This document shows, piece after piece, positions 54,025-64,000 of a stretch of DNA of 64,000 nt. How positions within the stretch are numbered: position 1 is the first letter of the stretch; every line of letters begins with the position of its first letter. Origin of the DNA: Mycobacterium asiaticum DSM 44297 (GTDB lineage: Bacteria > Actinomycetota > Actinomycetes > Mycobacteriales > Mycobacteriaceae); NCBI RefSeq assembly GCF_000613245.1, contig NZ_HG964938.1, positions 614,489 to 678,488 of the forward strand, given 5' to 3'. The notes below the pieces were generated by a model that saw only the letters and a program-made list of their open reading frames with translations, did no database searches and was not told where the DNA came from. The position numbers and the translations under genes were made by a program.

Positions 54025-57000
54025 ATGTCTGACATCAGCGATTCCCAGGAGAACCTGCCCGCCACAAGCGCCGAGCCCGCCAAGAAGACCGACATGACGG
54101 TGCCCGAAATGCGGCAATGGTTGCGCAACTGGGTGGGCAAGGCGGTCGGGAAGTCTCCCGACGACATCGACGAGTCGGTGCCCATGGTCGAACTCGGCCT
54201 GGCGTCGCGCGACGCGGTCGCGATGGCGGCCGACATCGAAGACCTGACCGGGGTCACCCTGTCGGTCGCGGTCGCGTTCCAGCACCCGACCATTGAGTCG
54301 CTCGCCACCCGCATCATCGAGGGCGAGCCGGAGACGGCCGACGACGACTCCGATGGTGCGGATTGGACCCGCAACGGCCCGGCCGAACGGGTCGACATCG
54401 CGATCGTCGGCCTGTCCACCCGCTTCCCGGGCGATATGAACTCCCCGGAGGAGACCTGGCAGGCGCTGATGGAGGGCCGGGACGCGATCACCGACCTGCC
54501 CGAGGGCCGCTGGTCGGAATTTCTCGAGGAGCCGCGACTGGCCGAGCGGGTGGCCAAGGCCCGCACCCGCGGCGGCTACCTGAAGGACATCAAGGGTTTC
54601 GACTCCGAGTTCTTCGCGGTGGCCAAGACCGAAGCCGACAACATCGACCCGCAGCAGCGGATGGCACTGGAGCTCACCTGGGAGGCGCTCGAGCACGCCC
54701 GGATCCCGGCTTCCAGCCTGCGCGGTGAGTCGGTCGGCGTGTTCGTCGGCGTCACGAACAACGACTACGGATTCCTGGCGATCTCCGACCCGACCGTCGC
54801 GCACCCCTACGCGATCACGGGTAACTCGGGAGCGGTCATCGCCAACCGGGTGTCCTACTTCTACGACTTCCGCGGGCCGTCGGTCATGGTCGACACCGCG
54901 TGCTCGAGTTCACTGGTGGCGATGCACCAGGCCGTGCAGGCGCTGCGCAACGGCGAGGCCGACGTGGCGATCGCCGGCGGCGTCAATGCCCTCGTGACGC
55001 CGGCCGTCACACTCGGCTTCGACGAGATCGGCGCGGTGCTGTCACCGGACGGCCGGATCAAGTCGTTCTCGGCCGACGCCGACGGCTACACCCGCTCCGA
55101 GGGCGCCGGCATGGTCGTGCTCAAGCGGGTCGACGACGCCCGCCGCGACGGCGACCAGATCCTGGCCGTCATCGCCGGCAGCGCGGTCAACCACGACGGG
55201 CGATCCAATGGCTTGATCGCTCCCAACCAGGACGCGCAGGCCGACGTGTTGCGCCGGGCCTACAAGGACGCCGGCATCGACCCGCGCACTGTCGACTACA
55301 TCGAGGCGCACGGCACCGGCACCATCTTGGGCGACCCGATCGAGGCCGAAGCGCTGGGACGCGTCGTCGGCAAGGGCCGTCCGGTTGATCGGCCCGCGCT
55401 GCTCGGCGCGATCAAGACCAACATCGGCCACCTGGAGTCGGCCGCCGGTGTGGCCAGCATGGCCAAGGTGGTGCTGGCGCTGCAGCACAACAAGCTGCCA
55501 CCGTCGATCAACTTCGCAGGCCCGAGCCCCTACATCGACTTCGAGGCCACGCGTTTGAAGGTGATCGACCAGCCCACCGACTGGCCGCGCTACGGTGGCT
55601 ACGCACTCGCCGGTGTGTCCAGCTTCGGGTTCGGCGGCGCCAATGCGCACATTGTTGTGCGCGAGGCATTGCCGCGCGACGTGATCGAGCGTGAGCCGGA
55701 GCCCGAGACCTCCCCGCAAGCCGCGGTGGTGTCGGCCGGTGGCGACCTGGCCGAAGGTCAGGGCCACTCGCTGCGCTTCGACGAGTACGGCGAGATCATC
55801 ACCGACGACGTCCCAGTGGCCGTCGCCGAGGACGAGCCGGAACTGCCCGGCATCACCGAAGAGGCGCTGGCGCTCAAGGCGGCGGCATCCGAAGAGCTTG
55901 CCACGCAAGAACTTCCGGCCCCGGTGATTCCGTTGGCGGTGTCGGCGTTCCTGACCTCACGCAAGAAGGCCGCGGCCGCCGAGTTGGCGGACTGGATGGA
56001 GAGTCCCGAAGGCCAGGCTGCGTCGCTGGAGTCGATCGGTCGGTCGCTGTCGCGGCGTAACCACGGCCGCTCCCGCGCGGTGGTGCTGGCCCGCGACCAC
56101 GAGGAGGCCATCAAGGGTCTGCGCGCGATCGCCGAAGGCAAGCAGCGACCCAACGTGTTCAGCGCCGACGGGCCGGTGACCAACGGCCCGGTGTGGGTGC
56201 TGGCCGGGTTCGGTGCGCAGCACCGCAAGATGGGCAAGAGCCTGTATCTGCGCAACGAGGTGTTCGCCGAGTGGATCGAGAAGGTCGACGCGCTGATCCA
56301 GGACGAGCTGGGTTACTCGGTGCTGGAATTGATTCTGGACGACTCGCAGGACTACGGCATCGAGACGACACAGGTCACCATCTTCGCGATTCAGATCGCG
56401 CTGGGTGAGCTGCTCAAGCATCACGGCGCCAAGCCCGCGGCGGTCGTCGGGCAGTCGCTGGGCGAGGCCGCGTCGGCGTACTTCGCCGGCGGCCTGTCGT
56501 TGCGCGACGCCACCCGCACCATCTGCTCGCGCTCGCACCTGATGGGCGAGGGCGAGGCGATGCTGTTCGGCGAGTACATCCGGTTGATGGCGCTGGTGGA
56601 GTACTCCGCCGACGAGATCAAGACGGTGTTCTCCGACTTCCCCGACCTTGAGGTGTGCGTCTACGCGGCACCCACCCAGACCGTGATCGGCGGCCCGCCC
56701 GAGCAGGTCGACGCGATCATCGCCAGGGCGGAATCCGAGGGCAAGTTCGCTCGCAAGTTCCAGACCAAGGGCGCCAGCCACACCCAGCAGATGGACCCGC
56801 TGCTCGGTGAGCTGTCGGCCGAACTGCAGGGCATCAAGCCGATGAGCCCCACCTGCGGCATCTACTCAACCGTGCACGAGGGCAGCTACATCAAGCCCGG
56901 TAGCGACCCGATCCACGACGTGGACTACTGGAAGAAGGGTCTGCGGCACAGCGTCTACTTCACCCACGGCATCCGTAACGCGGTGGACAGCGGGCACACC

Positions 57001-59424
57001 ACCTTCCTCGAGCTCGCGCCCAACCCGGTGGCGCTGATGCAGGTCGGTTTGACGACCGCGTCGGCCGGTCTGCACGACGCCCAGCTGATCCCGACGCTGG
57101 CCCGCAAGCAGGACGAGGTCGAGTCGATGATCTCGGCGATGGCCCAGCTGTACGTGCACGGCCACGACCTGGACGTGCGGACGCTGTTCACCCGGGCTTC
57201 CGGTCCCGAGGACTATGCGAACATCCCGCCGACCCGGTTCAAGCGCAAGGAGCACTGGCTGCCCGTGCACTTCTCCGGCGACGCGTCGGTGCTGATTCCC
57301 GGCAACCATGTCGCGCTGCCGGATGGCCGGCACGTGTGGGAGTACGCCCCGCGGGACGGCCAGGCCGACCTGGTCGCCTTGGTGAAGGCGGCGGCCACGC
57401 AGGTGCTGCCGGACGCCACGTTGACGGCGGCCGAGCAGCGTGCGGTGCCCGGCGACGGCGCGCGGTTGGTGACGACGCTGACGCGTCATCCCGGTGGTGC
57501 CTCGGTGCAGGTGCATGCGCGCATCGACGAGTCGTTCACTTTGGTGTACGACGCGCTGGTGACCCGCGGCGGTACCGAGTCGGTGCTGCCGGCGGCGGTC
57601 GGCGCGGGCACGGCGGTGGCCGTTTCGGCGGCCAGCCCGGTGACCGAGACGGCTGGCCCCCCGGTCGAAGAGGACGATGCCGCCGAGACCCTCACGGACA
57701 GCCTGACCAACCGGTACCTGCCTTCGAGCGTGGGTCGGTGGTCGCCGGATTCGGGAGAGACCATCGCCGACCGCCTGGGCACCATCGTGGCCGCGGCCAT
57801 GGGCTACGAGCCCGAGGACCTGCCGTGGGAGGTCCCGCTGATCGAGCTCGGCCTGGACTCGCTGATGGCGGTGCGGATCAAGAACCGCGTCGAGTACGAC
57901 TTCGACCTGCCGCCGATTCAGCTGACCGCAGTGCGCGACGCGAACCTGTATGCCGTGGAGAAGCTGATCGAGTACGCGATCGAGCACCGCGACGAGGTGC
58001 AGCAGCTGCACGAGTACCAGAAGACGCAGACGACCGAGGAGATCGCGCGGGCGCAGGCCGAATTGCTCAGCGGCGCATCGCCGGCCAGCCTGGTGGCGCC
58101 GGCGCCGGACCCGCAGGCCGAGCCGCAGACGCAGGCCGAGCAGTCGGCACCGCCACAGACCCAGTCGGCGCCGCCGCCCCCCTCGGACGTGCCGATTCCG
58201 CCGCCGCCGACCAACCCGCTGGGCCCGTCGGGCGCCAACGGCGCGAACGGCAACGGCACCGGCGACAAGGCGCCGGATCTCAAGGGTGCCGCCGAGGCGC
58301 TCAACCAGGAGGCTGTCGCGCAAGCGCTCAACTCCGACGTGCCGCCGCGCGACGCCGCCGAACGGGTCACTTTTGCGACCTGGGCGATTGTCACGGGCAA
58401 GTCCGCCGGCGGGATCTTCAACCTGCTGCCCAAGCTGGACGAGGCCACGGCGGAGAAGATGGCGCAGCGGCTGTCCGAGCGCGCCGAGGGACCGATCACC
58501 GCCGAGGACGTCCTGAGCTCGCCCAACATCGAGGCGCTGGCCGACAAGGTGCGCCAGTACCTGGAGGCCGGCGTCATCGACGGGTTCGTCCGCACCCTGC
58601 GGGCGCGCCCGGAGGGCAGTTCGCGGCCCCCGGTGTTCGTCTTCCATCCCGCCGGCGGGTCGACCGTCGTGTACGAGCCGTTGCTCAAGCGGCTGCCGCC
58701 GGATGTGCCGATGTACGGGTTCGAACGGGTCGAGGGATCGATCGAAGAGCGGGCTGCCCAATACGTGCCGAAGCTCATCGAGATGCAGGGCGACGGGCCC
58801 TACATCCTGGCCGGTTGGTCGCTGGGCGGGGTGCTGGCGTACGCCTGCGCGATCGGGCTGAAGCGCGAGGGCAAGGATGTCCGGTGGGTCGGCCTGATCG
58901 ATGCGGTGCGTGCCGGCGAGGAGATTCCGCAAACCAAGGAAGAGATCCGCAAGCGCTGGGACCGTTACGCGAAGTTCGCCGAGAAGACGTTCAACGTCAC
59001 CATTCCGGAGATTCCGTACGAGCACCTCGAGACCCTCGACGACGAGGGCCAGGTCCGGTTCGTGCTGGATGCCGTCAGCCAGAGCGGGGTGCAGATCCCG
59101 GCCGGGATCATCGAGCATCAGCGCACGTCGTACCTGGACAACCGGGCGATCGACACCGCGCAGATCCAGCCCTTCGATGGGCATGTCACGCTCTATATGG
59201 CCGATCGATACCATGACGACGCGATCATGTTCGAGCCGCGGTATGCCGTCCGGAAGCCGGATGGCGGCTGGGGCGAGTACGTTTCCGACCTCGAGGTCGT
59301 GCCGATCGGTGGAGAGCACATCCAGGCCATCGACGAGCCGATCATCGCCAAGGTCGGCGAACACATGAGCCGCGCGCTGGACAAGATCTCGGGTGAACCG
59401 GACAGAGTGGAACAGGTGAGGTAG
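54025..59424 (+). CDS. pks13: polyketide synthase Pks13, mycolic acid condensase
   Basis: 1799 residues (M. tuberculosis 1733). Domains and active sites in order: N-terminal ACP with phosphopantetheine Ser61 ([11 protein letters not shown]); KS with Cys293 (DTACSSS) and later His in EAHGTG and [12 protein letters not shown] with Ser811 (GQSLGEAAS); C-terminal ACP with Ser1279 (LGLDSLMAV); Pro/Ala-rich linker about 1350-1425; and thioesterase with Ser1599 ([12 protein letters not shown]). Two ACPs and no KR match Pks13, which condenses meromycolate with a carboxylated C26 acyl chain and releases it to trehalose. The longer inter-domain linker accounts for the extra length. Confidence 0.97.
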   Translation: MSDISDSQENLPATSAEPAKKTDMTVPEMRQWLRNWVGKAVGKSPDDIDESVPMVELGLASRDAVAMAADIEDLTGVTLSVAVAFQHPTIESLATRIIEGEPETADDDSDGADWTRNGPAERVDIAIVGLSTRFPGDMNSPEETWQALMEGRDAITDLPEGRWSEFLEEPRLAERVAKARTRGGYLKDIKGFDSEFFAVAKTEADNIDPQQRMALELTWEALEHARIPASSLRGESVGVFVGVTNNDYGFLAISDPTVAHPYAITGNSGAVIANRVSYFYDFRGPSVMVDTACSSSLVAMHQAVQALRNGEADVAIAGGVNALVTPAVTLGFDEIGAVLSPDGRIKSFSADADGYTRSEGAGMVVLKRVDDARRDGDQILAVIAGSAVNHDGRSNGLIAPNQDAQADVLRRAYKDAGIDPRTVDYIEAHGTGTILGDPIEAEALGRVVGKGRPVDRPALLGAIKTNIGHLESAAGVASMAKVVLALQHNKLPPSINFAGPSPYIDFEATRLKVIDQPTDWPRYGGYALAGVSSFGFGGANAHIVVREALPRDVIEREPEPETSPQAAVVSAGGDLAEGQGHSLRFDEYGEIITDDVPVAVAEDEPELPGITEEALALKAAASEELATQELPAPVIPLAVSAFLTSRKKAAAAELADWMESPEGQAASLESIGRSLSRRNHGRSRAVVLARDHEEAIKGLRAIAEGKQRPNVFSADGPVTNGPVWVLAGFGAQHRKMGKSLYLRNEVFAEWIEKVDALIQDELGYSVLELILDDSQDYGIETTQVTIFAIQIALGELLKHHGAKPAAVVGQSLGEAASAYFAGGLSLRDATRTICSRSHLMGEGEAMLFGEYIRLMALVEYSADEIKTVFSDFPDLEVCVYAAPTQTVIGGPPEQVDAIIARAESEGKFARKFQTKGASHTQQMDPLLGELSAELQGIKPMSPTCGIYSTVHEGSYIKPGSDPIHDVDYWKKGLRHSVYFTHGIRNAVDSGHTTFLELAPNPVALMQVGLTTASAGLHDAQLIPTLARKQDEVESMISAMAQLYVHGHDLDVRTLFTRASGPEDYANIPPTRFKRKEHWLPVHFSGDASVLIPGNHVALPDGRHVWEYAPRDGQADLVALVKAAATQVLPDATLTAAEQRAVPGDGARLVTTLTRHPGGASVQVHARIDESFTLVYDALVTRGGTESVLPAAVGAGTAVAVSAASPVTETAGPPVEEDDAAETLTDSLTNRYLPSSVGRWSPDSGETIADRLGTIVAAAMGYEPEDLPWEVPLIELGLDSLMAVRIKNRVEYDFDLPPIQLTAVRDANLYAVEKLIEYAIEHRDEVQQLHEYQKTQTTEEIARAQAELLSGASPASLVAPAPDPQAEPQTQAEQSAPPQTQSAPPPPSDVPIPPPPTNPLGPSGANGANGNGTGDKAPDLKGAAEALNQEAVAQALNSDVPPRDAAERVTFATWAIVTGKSAGGIFNLLPKLDEATAEKMAQRLSERAEGPITAEDVLSSPNIEALADKVRQYLEAGVIDGFVRTLRARPEGSSRPPVFVFHPAGGSTVVYEPLLKRLPPDVPMYGFERVEGSIEERAAQYVPKLIEMQGDGPYILAGWSLGGVLAYACAIGLKREGKDVRWVGLIDAVRAGEEIPQTKEEIRKRWDRYAKFAEKTFNVTIPEIPYEHLETLDDEGQVRFVLDAVSQSGVQIPAGIIEHQRTSYLDNRAIDTAQIQPFDGHVTLYMADRYHDDAIMFEPRYAVRKPDGGWGEYVSDLEVVPIGGEHIQAIDEPIIAKVGEHMSRALDKISGEPDRVEQVR

Positions 59425-59431
59425 GCGACTA

Positions 59432-61012
59432 GTGACCGAATTGGCTCCAGACCCAGCTCCCATCGTCCATTCGACAGCCGAGAAGCTGGCCGAGCTTCGT
59501 GCTCGTCTGGAGCTGGCCAAGGAGCCCGGCGGCGAGAAAGCCGCCGCCAAGCGTGAGAAAAAGGGCATCCCCAGCGCCCGTGCCCGCGTCCACGCTCTCG
59601 TCGACCCCGGCACGTTCTTTGAGATCGGGGCGCTGTGCAAGACCCCCGGTGACCCCAACGCGTTGTACGGCGACGGCGTGGTCACCGGCCACGCGCTGAT
59701 CGACGGCCGTCCGGTCGGGGTGTTCTCGCACGACCAGACGGTGTTCCAGGGCACCGTCGGCGAGATGTTCGGCCGCAAGGTCGCCCGGCTGATGGAGTGG
59801 TGCGCGATGGTCGGCTGCCCGATCATCGGGATCCAGGACTCCGGCGGTGCCCGCATCCAGGACGCCGTCACCTCGCTCGCCTGGTATGCCGAGTTGGGTC
59901 AGCGTCACGAAGCGCTGTCCGGGGTGGTGCCGCAGATCTCGCTGATCTTCGGCAAATGCGCCGGGGGAGCGGTGTATTCGCCGATCCAGGACGACCTGCT
60001 GGTCTCGGTGCGCGACCAGGGCTACTTCTTCGTCACCGGCCCCGACGTCATCCGTGAGGTCACCGGCGAGGACGTCACCCTCGACGAGCTCGGCGGCTCC
60101 GATGCGCAGGCCCGCTACGGCAACATCCACCAGGTGGTGAACTCCGAAGCCGAAGCGTTCCAGTACGTACGCGAATTCCTGTCGTTCCTGCCGTCCAACT
60201 GCTTCGGCAAACCGCCGGTCATCAACCCCGGTCTGGAACCGGAGATCACCCCGACCGACCTGGAACTCGATTCGATCGTGCCGGACTCCGACAATGCGGC
60301 CTACGACATGCACGAGATCCTGCTACGCATCTTCGACGACGGGGACTTCCTGGACGTCGCTCCGCAGCACGGGCCGGCCATCATCACCGGGTACGCCCGG
60401 GTGGACGGGCGGCCGGTGGGCGTGATCGCCAACCAGCCCATGCACATGTCCGGCGCGATCGACAACGAGGCTTCCGACAAGGCGGCGCGCTTCATCAGGT
60501 TCTGCGATTCCTTCCAGATCCCGCTGGTGTTCGTCGTCGACACGCCGGGGTTCCTGCCCGGCGCCGAGGAGGAGAAGCGGGGCATCATCAAGCGCGGCGG
60601 GCGGTTCCTGTACTCCGTCGTCGAGGCCGACGTGCCCAAGGTGACGATCACCATCCGCAAGTCCTACGGCGGCGCGTACGCGGTGATGGGCTCGCGGCAG
60701 TTGACCGCCGACTTCAACTTCGCCTGGCCCACCGCGCGGATCGCGGTGATCGGTGCGGAGGGGGCCGCTCAGCTGCTGATGAAACGGTTCCCCGACCCCA
60801 CCACGCCCGAGGCGCAGCAGATCAAGAAGGACTTCATCGAGGGTTACAACCTGAACATGGCCATTCCGTGGACGGCCGCCGAGCGCGGGTTCATCGACGC
60901 GGTGGTCGACCCGCACGAGACCCGGCTGCTGCTGCGCCGGTCCCTGCATATCCTGCGCGACAAGCAGAATTGGGCGCGGCTGGCGCGTAAGCACGGCCTG
61001 ATCCCGATCTAG
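59432..61012 (+). CDS. accD4: acyl-CoA carboxylase beta subunit AccD4
   Basis: 526 residues from a GTG, seven bases after pks13. The carboxyltransferase domains contain [34 protein letters not shown] for acyl-CoA binding, and the second-half [19 protein letters not shown] and [12 protein letters not shown] with the oxyanion-hole glycines. It carboxylates the C24-C26 acyl-CoA substrate that Pks13 condenses. It needs AccA3 and AccE5/AccD5 from elsewhere. After the stop the operon ends, with no obvious hairpin. Confidence 0.96.
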   Translation: MTELAPDPAPIVHSTAEKLAELRARLELAKEPGGEKAAAKREKKGIPSARARVHALVDPGTFFEIGALCKTPGDPNALYGDGVVTGHALIDGRPVGVFSHDQTVFQGTVGEMFGRKVARLMEWCAMVGCPIIGIQDSGGARIQDAVTSLAWYAELGQRHEALSGVVPQISLIFGKCAGGAVYSPIQDDLLVSVRDQGYFFVTGPDVIREVTGEDVTLDELGGSDAQARYGNIHQVVNSEAEAFQYVREFLSFLPSNCFGKPPVINPGLEPEITPTDLELDSIVPDSDNAAYDMHEILLRIFDDGDFLDVAPQHGPAIITGYARVDGRPVGVIANQPMHMSGAIDNEASDKAARFIRFCDSFQIPLVFVVDTPGFLPGAEEEKRGIIKRGGRFLYSVVEADVPKVTITIRKSYGGAYAVMGSRQLTADFNFAWPTARIAVIGAEGAAQLLMKRFPDPTTPEAQQIKKDFIEGYNLNMAIPWTAAERGFIDAVVDPHETRLLLRRSLHILRDKQNWARLARKHGLIPI

Positions 61013-61102
61013 CCGCGAGTTTGTGCGGGTCGGTTAGTTGCGGCGAGTGTGCGAACGGCGACGCAACACGCCGGTGCGCCGTCGGCAAACGCACACTCGA
61101 TC

Positions 61103-61435
61103 TCAACCCGCCGGTTCCACAAAGGTGATTCGCTGTCCCGCGACCGCGTAGGTGAACCGAACCGGGGTCTGGTTCTGCAGGCTTTGCCGCAGCATCGCGT
61201 GCCATGCGATGAAATTCGGTTCATCGCGTTCCAGGAAGTAGATCGCCGCGAGGTGTCCGAAGGCCACCCGCACCGCGGCATCCGGATCGGCATCCCAGAG
61301 CTGCACCACGACTTGCTCGTCGGGCTGTGAGTCGGCGGCGGCTTCGCCCGGCGCGATGCAAACCAGCGCGAAAACCGCTAGTAGCAGCGTCACCATCATC
61401 CGGCGAGCAGACGCGAAAGCCCCTGTTTTGATCAT
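61103..61435 (-). CDS. small secreted protein, unknown function
   Basis: 110 residues from the ATG at 61435. A basic start (MIKTGAFASARRMMVTLLLA) and Ala-rich hydrophobic core with AAADS cleavage site near residue 35 form a signal peptide. The mature part is a short mixed-charge domain (VVVQLWDADPDAAVRVAFGH, then LQNQTPVRFTYAVAGQRITF). It lies 13 bases downstream of fadE35 on the same strand, so it is likely cotranscribed. No family was recognised. Confidence 0.7.
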   Translation of the reverse strand: MIKTGAFASARRMMVTLLLAVFALVCIAPGEAAADSQPDEQVVVQLWDADPDAAVRVAFGHLAAIYFLERDEPNFIAWHAMLRQSLQNQTPVRFTYAVAGQRITFVEPAG

Positions 61436-61448
61436 GTTTCGGGTGCTT

Positions 61449-63233
61449 TCACGTCTGCTCGCCGAGAGATAGCGACCCGGCCACCAGGTCGTCGAAGCGC
61501 TCCAACGCTTCGTCGGCATCGGCGTCGATACCGCGCAGCGGCCCATGGTCTGCCAGGTACCGCCGCGCATAGAGCCGGGCGACCAATGCTTTGCGATCAC
61601 CACCGCGCGTCTCCCGCTCCCACGCCGCCTGCTCGGTGAGCAGCGCACCGGCATACACGTCGCCCATGAACTGGGCCAGCGGGTAAAGCCGCGCCTCGGC
61701 CACCGGGCCGTCCAGCTTCTGCCAGGCCGTGATGGCCGCGTCCAGATCTTCGATCCGATCTGCCACCAGGCGGGTCGTCTCGTCGTCGTCGGAGACGGAC
61801 ACCGCGTCGCGCATCCGACCCAGCAGCGCCTCGTGGGCCCGGGTCTGCATGATGCCGCGGCGCACATCCAGGCACAGAATATTGTCCGGGCCCTCCCAAA
61901 TAGTGTTCACCTGCCCGTCGCGCAATAGCCTTGCCACCGGCCAGGTTTCGATATAGCCATTGCCGCCGTGGATCTCGATCGCGTCGGACGCCGCGGTAAT
62001 GCCCAGCCGGGCGACCTTGAGCTTGGTGACCGGGACGGCGATGCGTTGCCGCAGACCCCGCGGCTGGCGATGGTTCTTCGCGCCGGTGCCGTCGAACACC
62101 AGCGCCTGCGCGGCTTCGACGTCGACGATCAGTTCCGCCAGCTTGCGTCGCATCAGCGGCTTGTCGATCAGCGCACCGCCGAACGCCTGCCGCTGTCGGG
62201 CGTAACACAACGACTCGACCAGCGCGCGACGCGCGTTGGCGAGCGCGAACAGCGCGATGCCCAACCGAGCCGCGTTGGTCAGCTCCATCATCCGGCCCAG
62301 GCCCTTGCCGTCCGACGGACCGGCGTCCGCGGCAGCCTCCCCGGACAGCAGAAAAGCTTCCGCATCGACGAACTCGACCTCGCCGGAAGCGACCGATCGG
62401 GTCCCGAGTTTGTCCTTGAGTCGGCGCACCCGCACCCCGTTGCGCGACCCGTCGCGGCGGGTACGGAGCACCAGGAAATTGGCGACGCCGCGGCTCGAGT
62501 CGGGTGCCCCTTCCGGTTTGGCCAGCACGACGAACGCCTCGCCGGCGCAGTTGGACGCGAACCACTTGAAGCCGTTCAGCAGCCACGCGTCACCCGCCCG
62601 CCGCGCCGTCGTCTCCAGCGCGCCCAGATCCGACCCGCCGGTCCGTTCGGTAAGCAGCTGCGCCGTTTCACCGGCCCACTCACCGGAGTCGAACTTGGCC
62701 AGCACGTAGTCGCGCACGTCCGGCGGCGCGTAGGCGGTCACCAGCGACTGGACCATGCCGCCCCCGGTGCCCAGCGCGCAGCCCATCCCGATGTCGGCCT
62801 GGTTCAGCAGATAGTTCGACGCAAACACCGACAGCGACGAGCGGAAGCCCGCAGAACGCGCCGCGTCGCGCAACTTCTGCTGCGCATCCAGGACGGCGCG
62901 TTTGGACTGCGTGAACGACGGCGGCATGACGACCCGGCTGATGTCGTGTCCCCAGCGGTCGTAGCGTTCCAGGCGCGGCGGGTTTCGGTCGGTCTCCTCG
63001 GCCCAGCGCGCCACCGGCCCACCCATCAGGGCACCGATGTCGGTCAGTTGCGGCTCGACCACGGCCAGTTCGTCGGGCCTCAGGTAGTACGCCATGGTGA
63101 ACTGCAATGTGGGGTCGGCCAGATACCAGTTCAATCCTGTTGCGCCGGAATAGCTTTCGGTGCGGTAACGTTCCGACTTCGCCGGTGTGGAGAACGGCAG
63201 CCGATCGACGGCCTCCAGGTCGTACTCGGTCAT
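61449..63233 (-). CDS. fadE35: acyl-CoA dehydrogenase FadE35 (AidB-like branch)
   Basis: 594 residues, longer than a typical 380-residue acyl-CoA dehydrogenase and matching the AidB/FadE35 class. The N-terminal extension is followed by the acyl-CoA dehydrogenase core, with LLTERTGGSDLGALETTA for substrate and flavin contacts, IHGGNGYIETWPVARLLRD with the position usually holding the catalytic Glu, and NTIWEGPDNILCLDVRRG. It oxidises an acyl-CoA or, like AidB, may act on other alkylated substrates. It sits beside accD4/pks13 as in H37Rv, but a role in mycolate metabolism is only inferred. Confidence 0.9.
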   Translation of the reverse strand: MTEYDLEAVDRLPFSTPAKSERYRTESYSGATGLNWYLADPTLQFTMAYYLRPDELAVVEPQLTDIGALMGGPVARWAEETDRNPPRLERYDRWGHDISRVVMPPSFTQSKRAVLDAQQKLRDAARSAGFRSSLSVFASNYLLNQADIGMGCALGTGGGMVQSLVTAYAPPDVRDYVLAKFDSGEWAGETAQLLTERTGGSDLGALETTARRAGDAWLLNGFKWFASNCAGEAFVVLAKPEGAPDSSRGVANFLVLRTRRDGSRNGVRVRRLKDKLGTRSVASGEVEFVDAEAFLLSGEAAADAGPSDGKGLGRMMELTNAARLGIALFALANARRALVESLCYARQRQAFGGALIDKPLMRRKLAELIVDVEAAQALVFDGTGAKNHRQPRGLRQRIAVPVTKLKVARLGITAASDAIEIHGGNGYIETWPVARLLRDGQVNTIWEGPDNILCLDVRRGIMQTRAHEALLGRMRDAVSVSDDDETTRLVADRIEDLDAAITAWQKLDGPVAEARLYPLAQFMGDVYAGALLTEQAAWERETRGGDRKALVARLYARRYLADHGPLRGIDADADEALERFDDLVAGSLSLGEQT

Positions 63234-63268
63234 GCCGCGACGGTATTACAAATCGGCGCTGTTTCGGG

Positions 63269-63769
63269 TCAGACCGGCGACACGTACTCCGAGGTATAGA
63301 ACTCCGCCGGCGCCTGGTTGTTGGGATGGGGCGATGCGACGAACACCCAAACGCCCGTCGCGCCCTGTCGCAAGGGGGCCGTGATGGTCACGTTCGCGAC
63401 CCCCGCCCCGTCGGTGTCCAAGCCGGTGAACGTGGTGCCCGGATCGCCCGGACCGCAGGTTTCCGACGACGGCCGCGGCATTTGTATGAGGCCGATGTCG
63501 TAGTGGGCGCCCGGGCTGTTCGAGATCACCATGTTCACGTCGGCGACAACCGTCGACCCCGACGTGTGAATATTGGCCACGCCGCGCCCGGCCGAGGTCC
63601 GCAGCACCTGGGTCCAGGTCTGGACGGCGCTGAAATCGCATCTGCGCAAGACCGAATTGATCGGCACCGGTGAGTTCGCCGAAGCGGTACCGGCCTCCAA
63701 TGTCACCGTCGAGGCGGCCACAACCACCATTGCCGTAGCGGAAAATCCCAAGCGAGTCAGCGTCCGCAT
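63269..63769 (-). CDS. small exported protein, unknown function
   Basis: 166 residues. A classic signal peptide (MRTLTRLGFSATAMVVVAAS, cleavage near TASA at about 32) precedes a beta-rich mature domain with two Cys (in LRRCDFSAV and SETCGPGD) that could form one disulfide. The C-terminal TSEYVSPV is exposed-looking. Mycobacteria have several small secreted proteins of this size; none was matched with confidence. It is just upstream of fadE35 in the same direction (35 bases). Confidence 0.72.
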   Translation of the reverse strand: MRTLTRLGFSATAMVVVAASTVTLEAGTASANSPVPINSVLRRCDFSAVQTWTQVLRTSAGRGVANIHTSGSTVVADVNMVISNSPGAHYDIGLIQMPRPSSETCGPGDPGTTFTGLDTDGAGVANVTITAPLRQGATGVWVFVASPHPNNQAPAEFYTSEYVSPV

Positions 63770-63892
63770 CTGCCCACCATTCCTATTCGCCCGAATTCCT
63801 GGGCTGAGATATTGACAGAATTAGCGAAACTGAAACAGCCGCCGGAAAATCGCAGCAATTGCTTTGGGTAAGTAATCCAACAACATTGAGGC

Positions 63893-64000
63893 TTAGCGGT
63901 TCTCGGATAGCACCAGATAGTCGGTCAGGGCATTACCGACGGCGATGGCGCCCAACGCGGTGGGATGCAAGGGCACGCTGTCGTTGTCGGTGACATAGCC
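63893..64000 (-). CDS. 3' end of an SGNH/GDSL-type hydrolase-like gene
   Basis: 35 codons at the right edge, ending at a TAA on the minus strand (63893-63895). The peptide is GYVTDNDSVPLHPTALGAIA then VGNALTDYLVLSENR. The DSVPLHPTxxGxxxxGN pattern fits the C-terminal catalytic His block of SGNH hydrolases. The N-terminal Ser motif lies beyond the window, so this is a partial call. The gap to the exported-protein start, 63770-63892, shows no gene. Confidence 0.6.
   Translation of the reverse strand, partial: GYVTDNDSVPLHPTALGAIAVGNALTDYLVLSENR

Noticed and set aside
57336-59216. 626-residue plus-strand open frame over the pks13 C-terminal half
   Set aside because: Out-of-frame shadow inside pks13; the main frame carries the ACP and thioesterase active sites.
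56866-59871. 1001-residue minus-strand open frame
   Set aside because: It is antisense to pks13 and accD4, is Arg/Gly/Val-rich as expected for a GC-rich shadow frame, and has no domain or start signal.

Overview
The window is mycobacterial chromosome. Its gene order from position 1 to 64000 mirrors the Rv3857c-to-Rv3796 stretch of M. tuberculosis H37Rv, read in reverse: PHP protein, ethR/ethA, rraA, hns, espR, sodA, glpQ1, bfrB, pheA, serS, the Rv3818-Rv3813 block, erp, glf, glfT2, ubiA, aftB, fbpA, fbpD, culp6, fadD32, pks13, accD4, fadE35. A PE protein orthologous to PE_PGRS62 and the absence of the sulfolipid locus and IS elements that H37Rv carries here point to a non-tuberculous, probably slow-growing Mycobacterium. 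I cannot name the species. Orthology statements come from remembered protein sequences and synteny; no search was run.

Layout. Positions 1-2781: partial F420 oxidoreductase, membrane protein, HhH/PHP protein and a DinB polymerase whose start codon lies inside a LexA-type palindrome. 2805-7475: divergent ethR/ethA, then a leftward run rraA, hns, two small proteins and espR. 7960-10526: a Gdt1/UPF0016 manganese exporter behind a yybP-ykoY-like riboswitch, an Rv3847-like protein, sodA with a clear terminator, and a 50-residue membrane protein. 10527-11052 has no gene but carries four DnaA-box-like 9-mers. 11053-20778: zinc-ribbon membrane protein, glpQ1, bfrB and a DUF2470 gene with IdeR boxes, LCP protein, pheA, phosphoglycerate mutase-like gene, septum-formation-type membrane protein and serS. 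20797-23679: a TetR regulon with two near-identical operators. 23676-29621: Rieske/MBL protein, kinase-like protein, three tandem PlsC acyltransferases and a HAD phosphatase.

The accessory part is 29725-38555. It holds a three-gene operon (YgiB/DUF1190-like protein with a Gly-rich tail, glutathionylspermidine-synthetase-like ATP-grasp ligase, DUF350 membrane protein), the PE gene, a GT-C mannosyltransferase-like protein, a frameshifted DUF222/HNH gene, and one 638-residue protein that fuses an ornithine-decarboxylase-type PLP enzyme to a spermidine-synthase-type aminopropyltransferase. The combination suggests a polyamine-linked envelope or peptide-modification system. It is the best candidate for new biology here.

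Positions 38578-61012 are the cell-envelope core: an amidase with LGFP-type repeats, Erp, UDP-galactopyranose mutase and galactofuranosyltransferase 2, the decaprenylphosphoryl-arabinose donor enzymes, AftB, the antigen 85 proteins, and the mycolic-acid condensation module FadD32-Pks13-AccD4. These genes together build arabinogalactan and attach mycolates to it. fbpD carries an apparent frameshift. Because a second frameshift exists in the DUF222 gene, sequencing error must be excluded before either is taken as real. The right end has fadE35, two small exported proteins and the 3' end of an SGNH-hydrolase-like gene.
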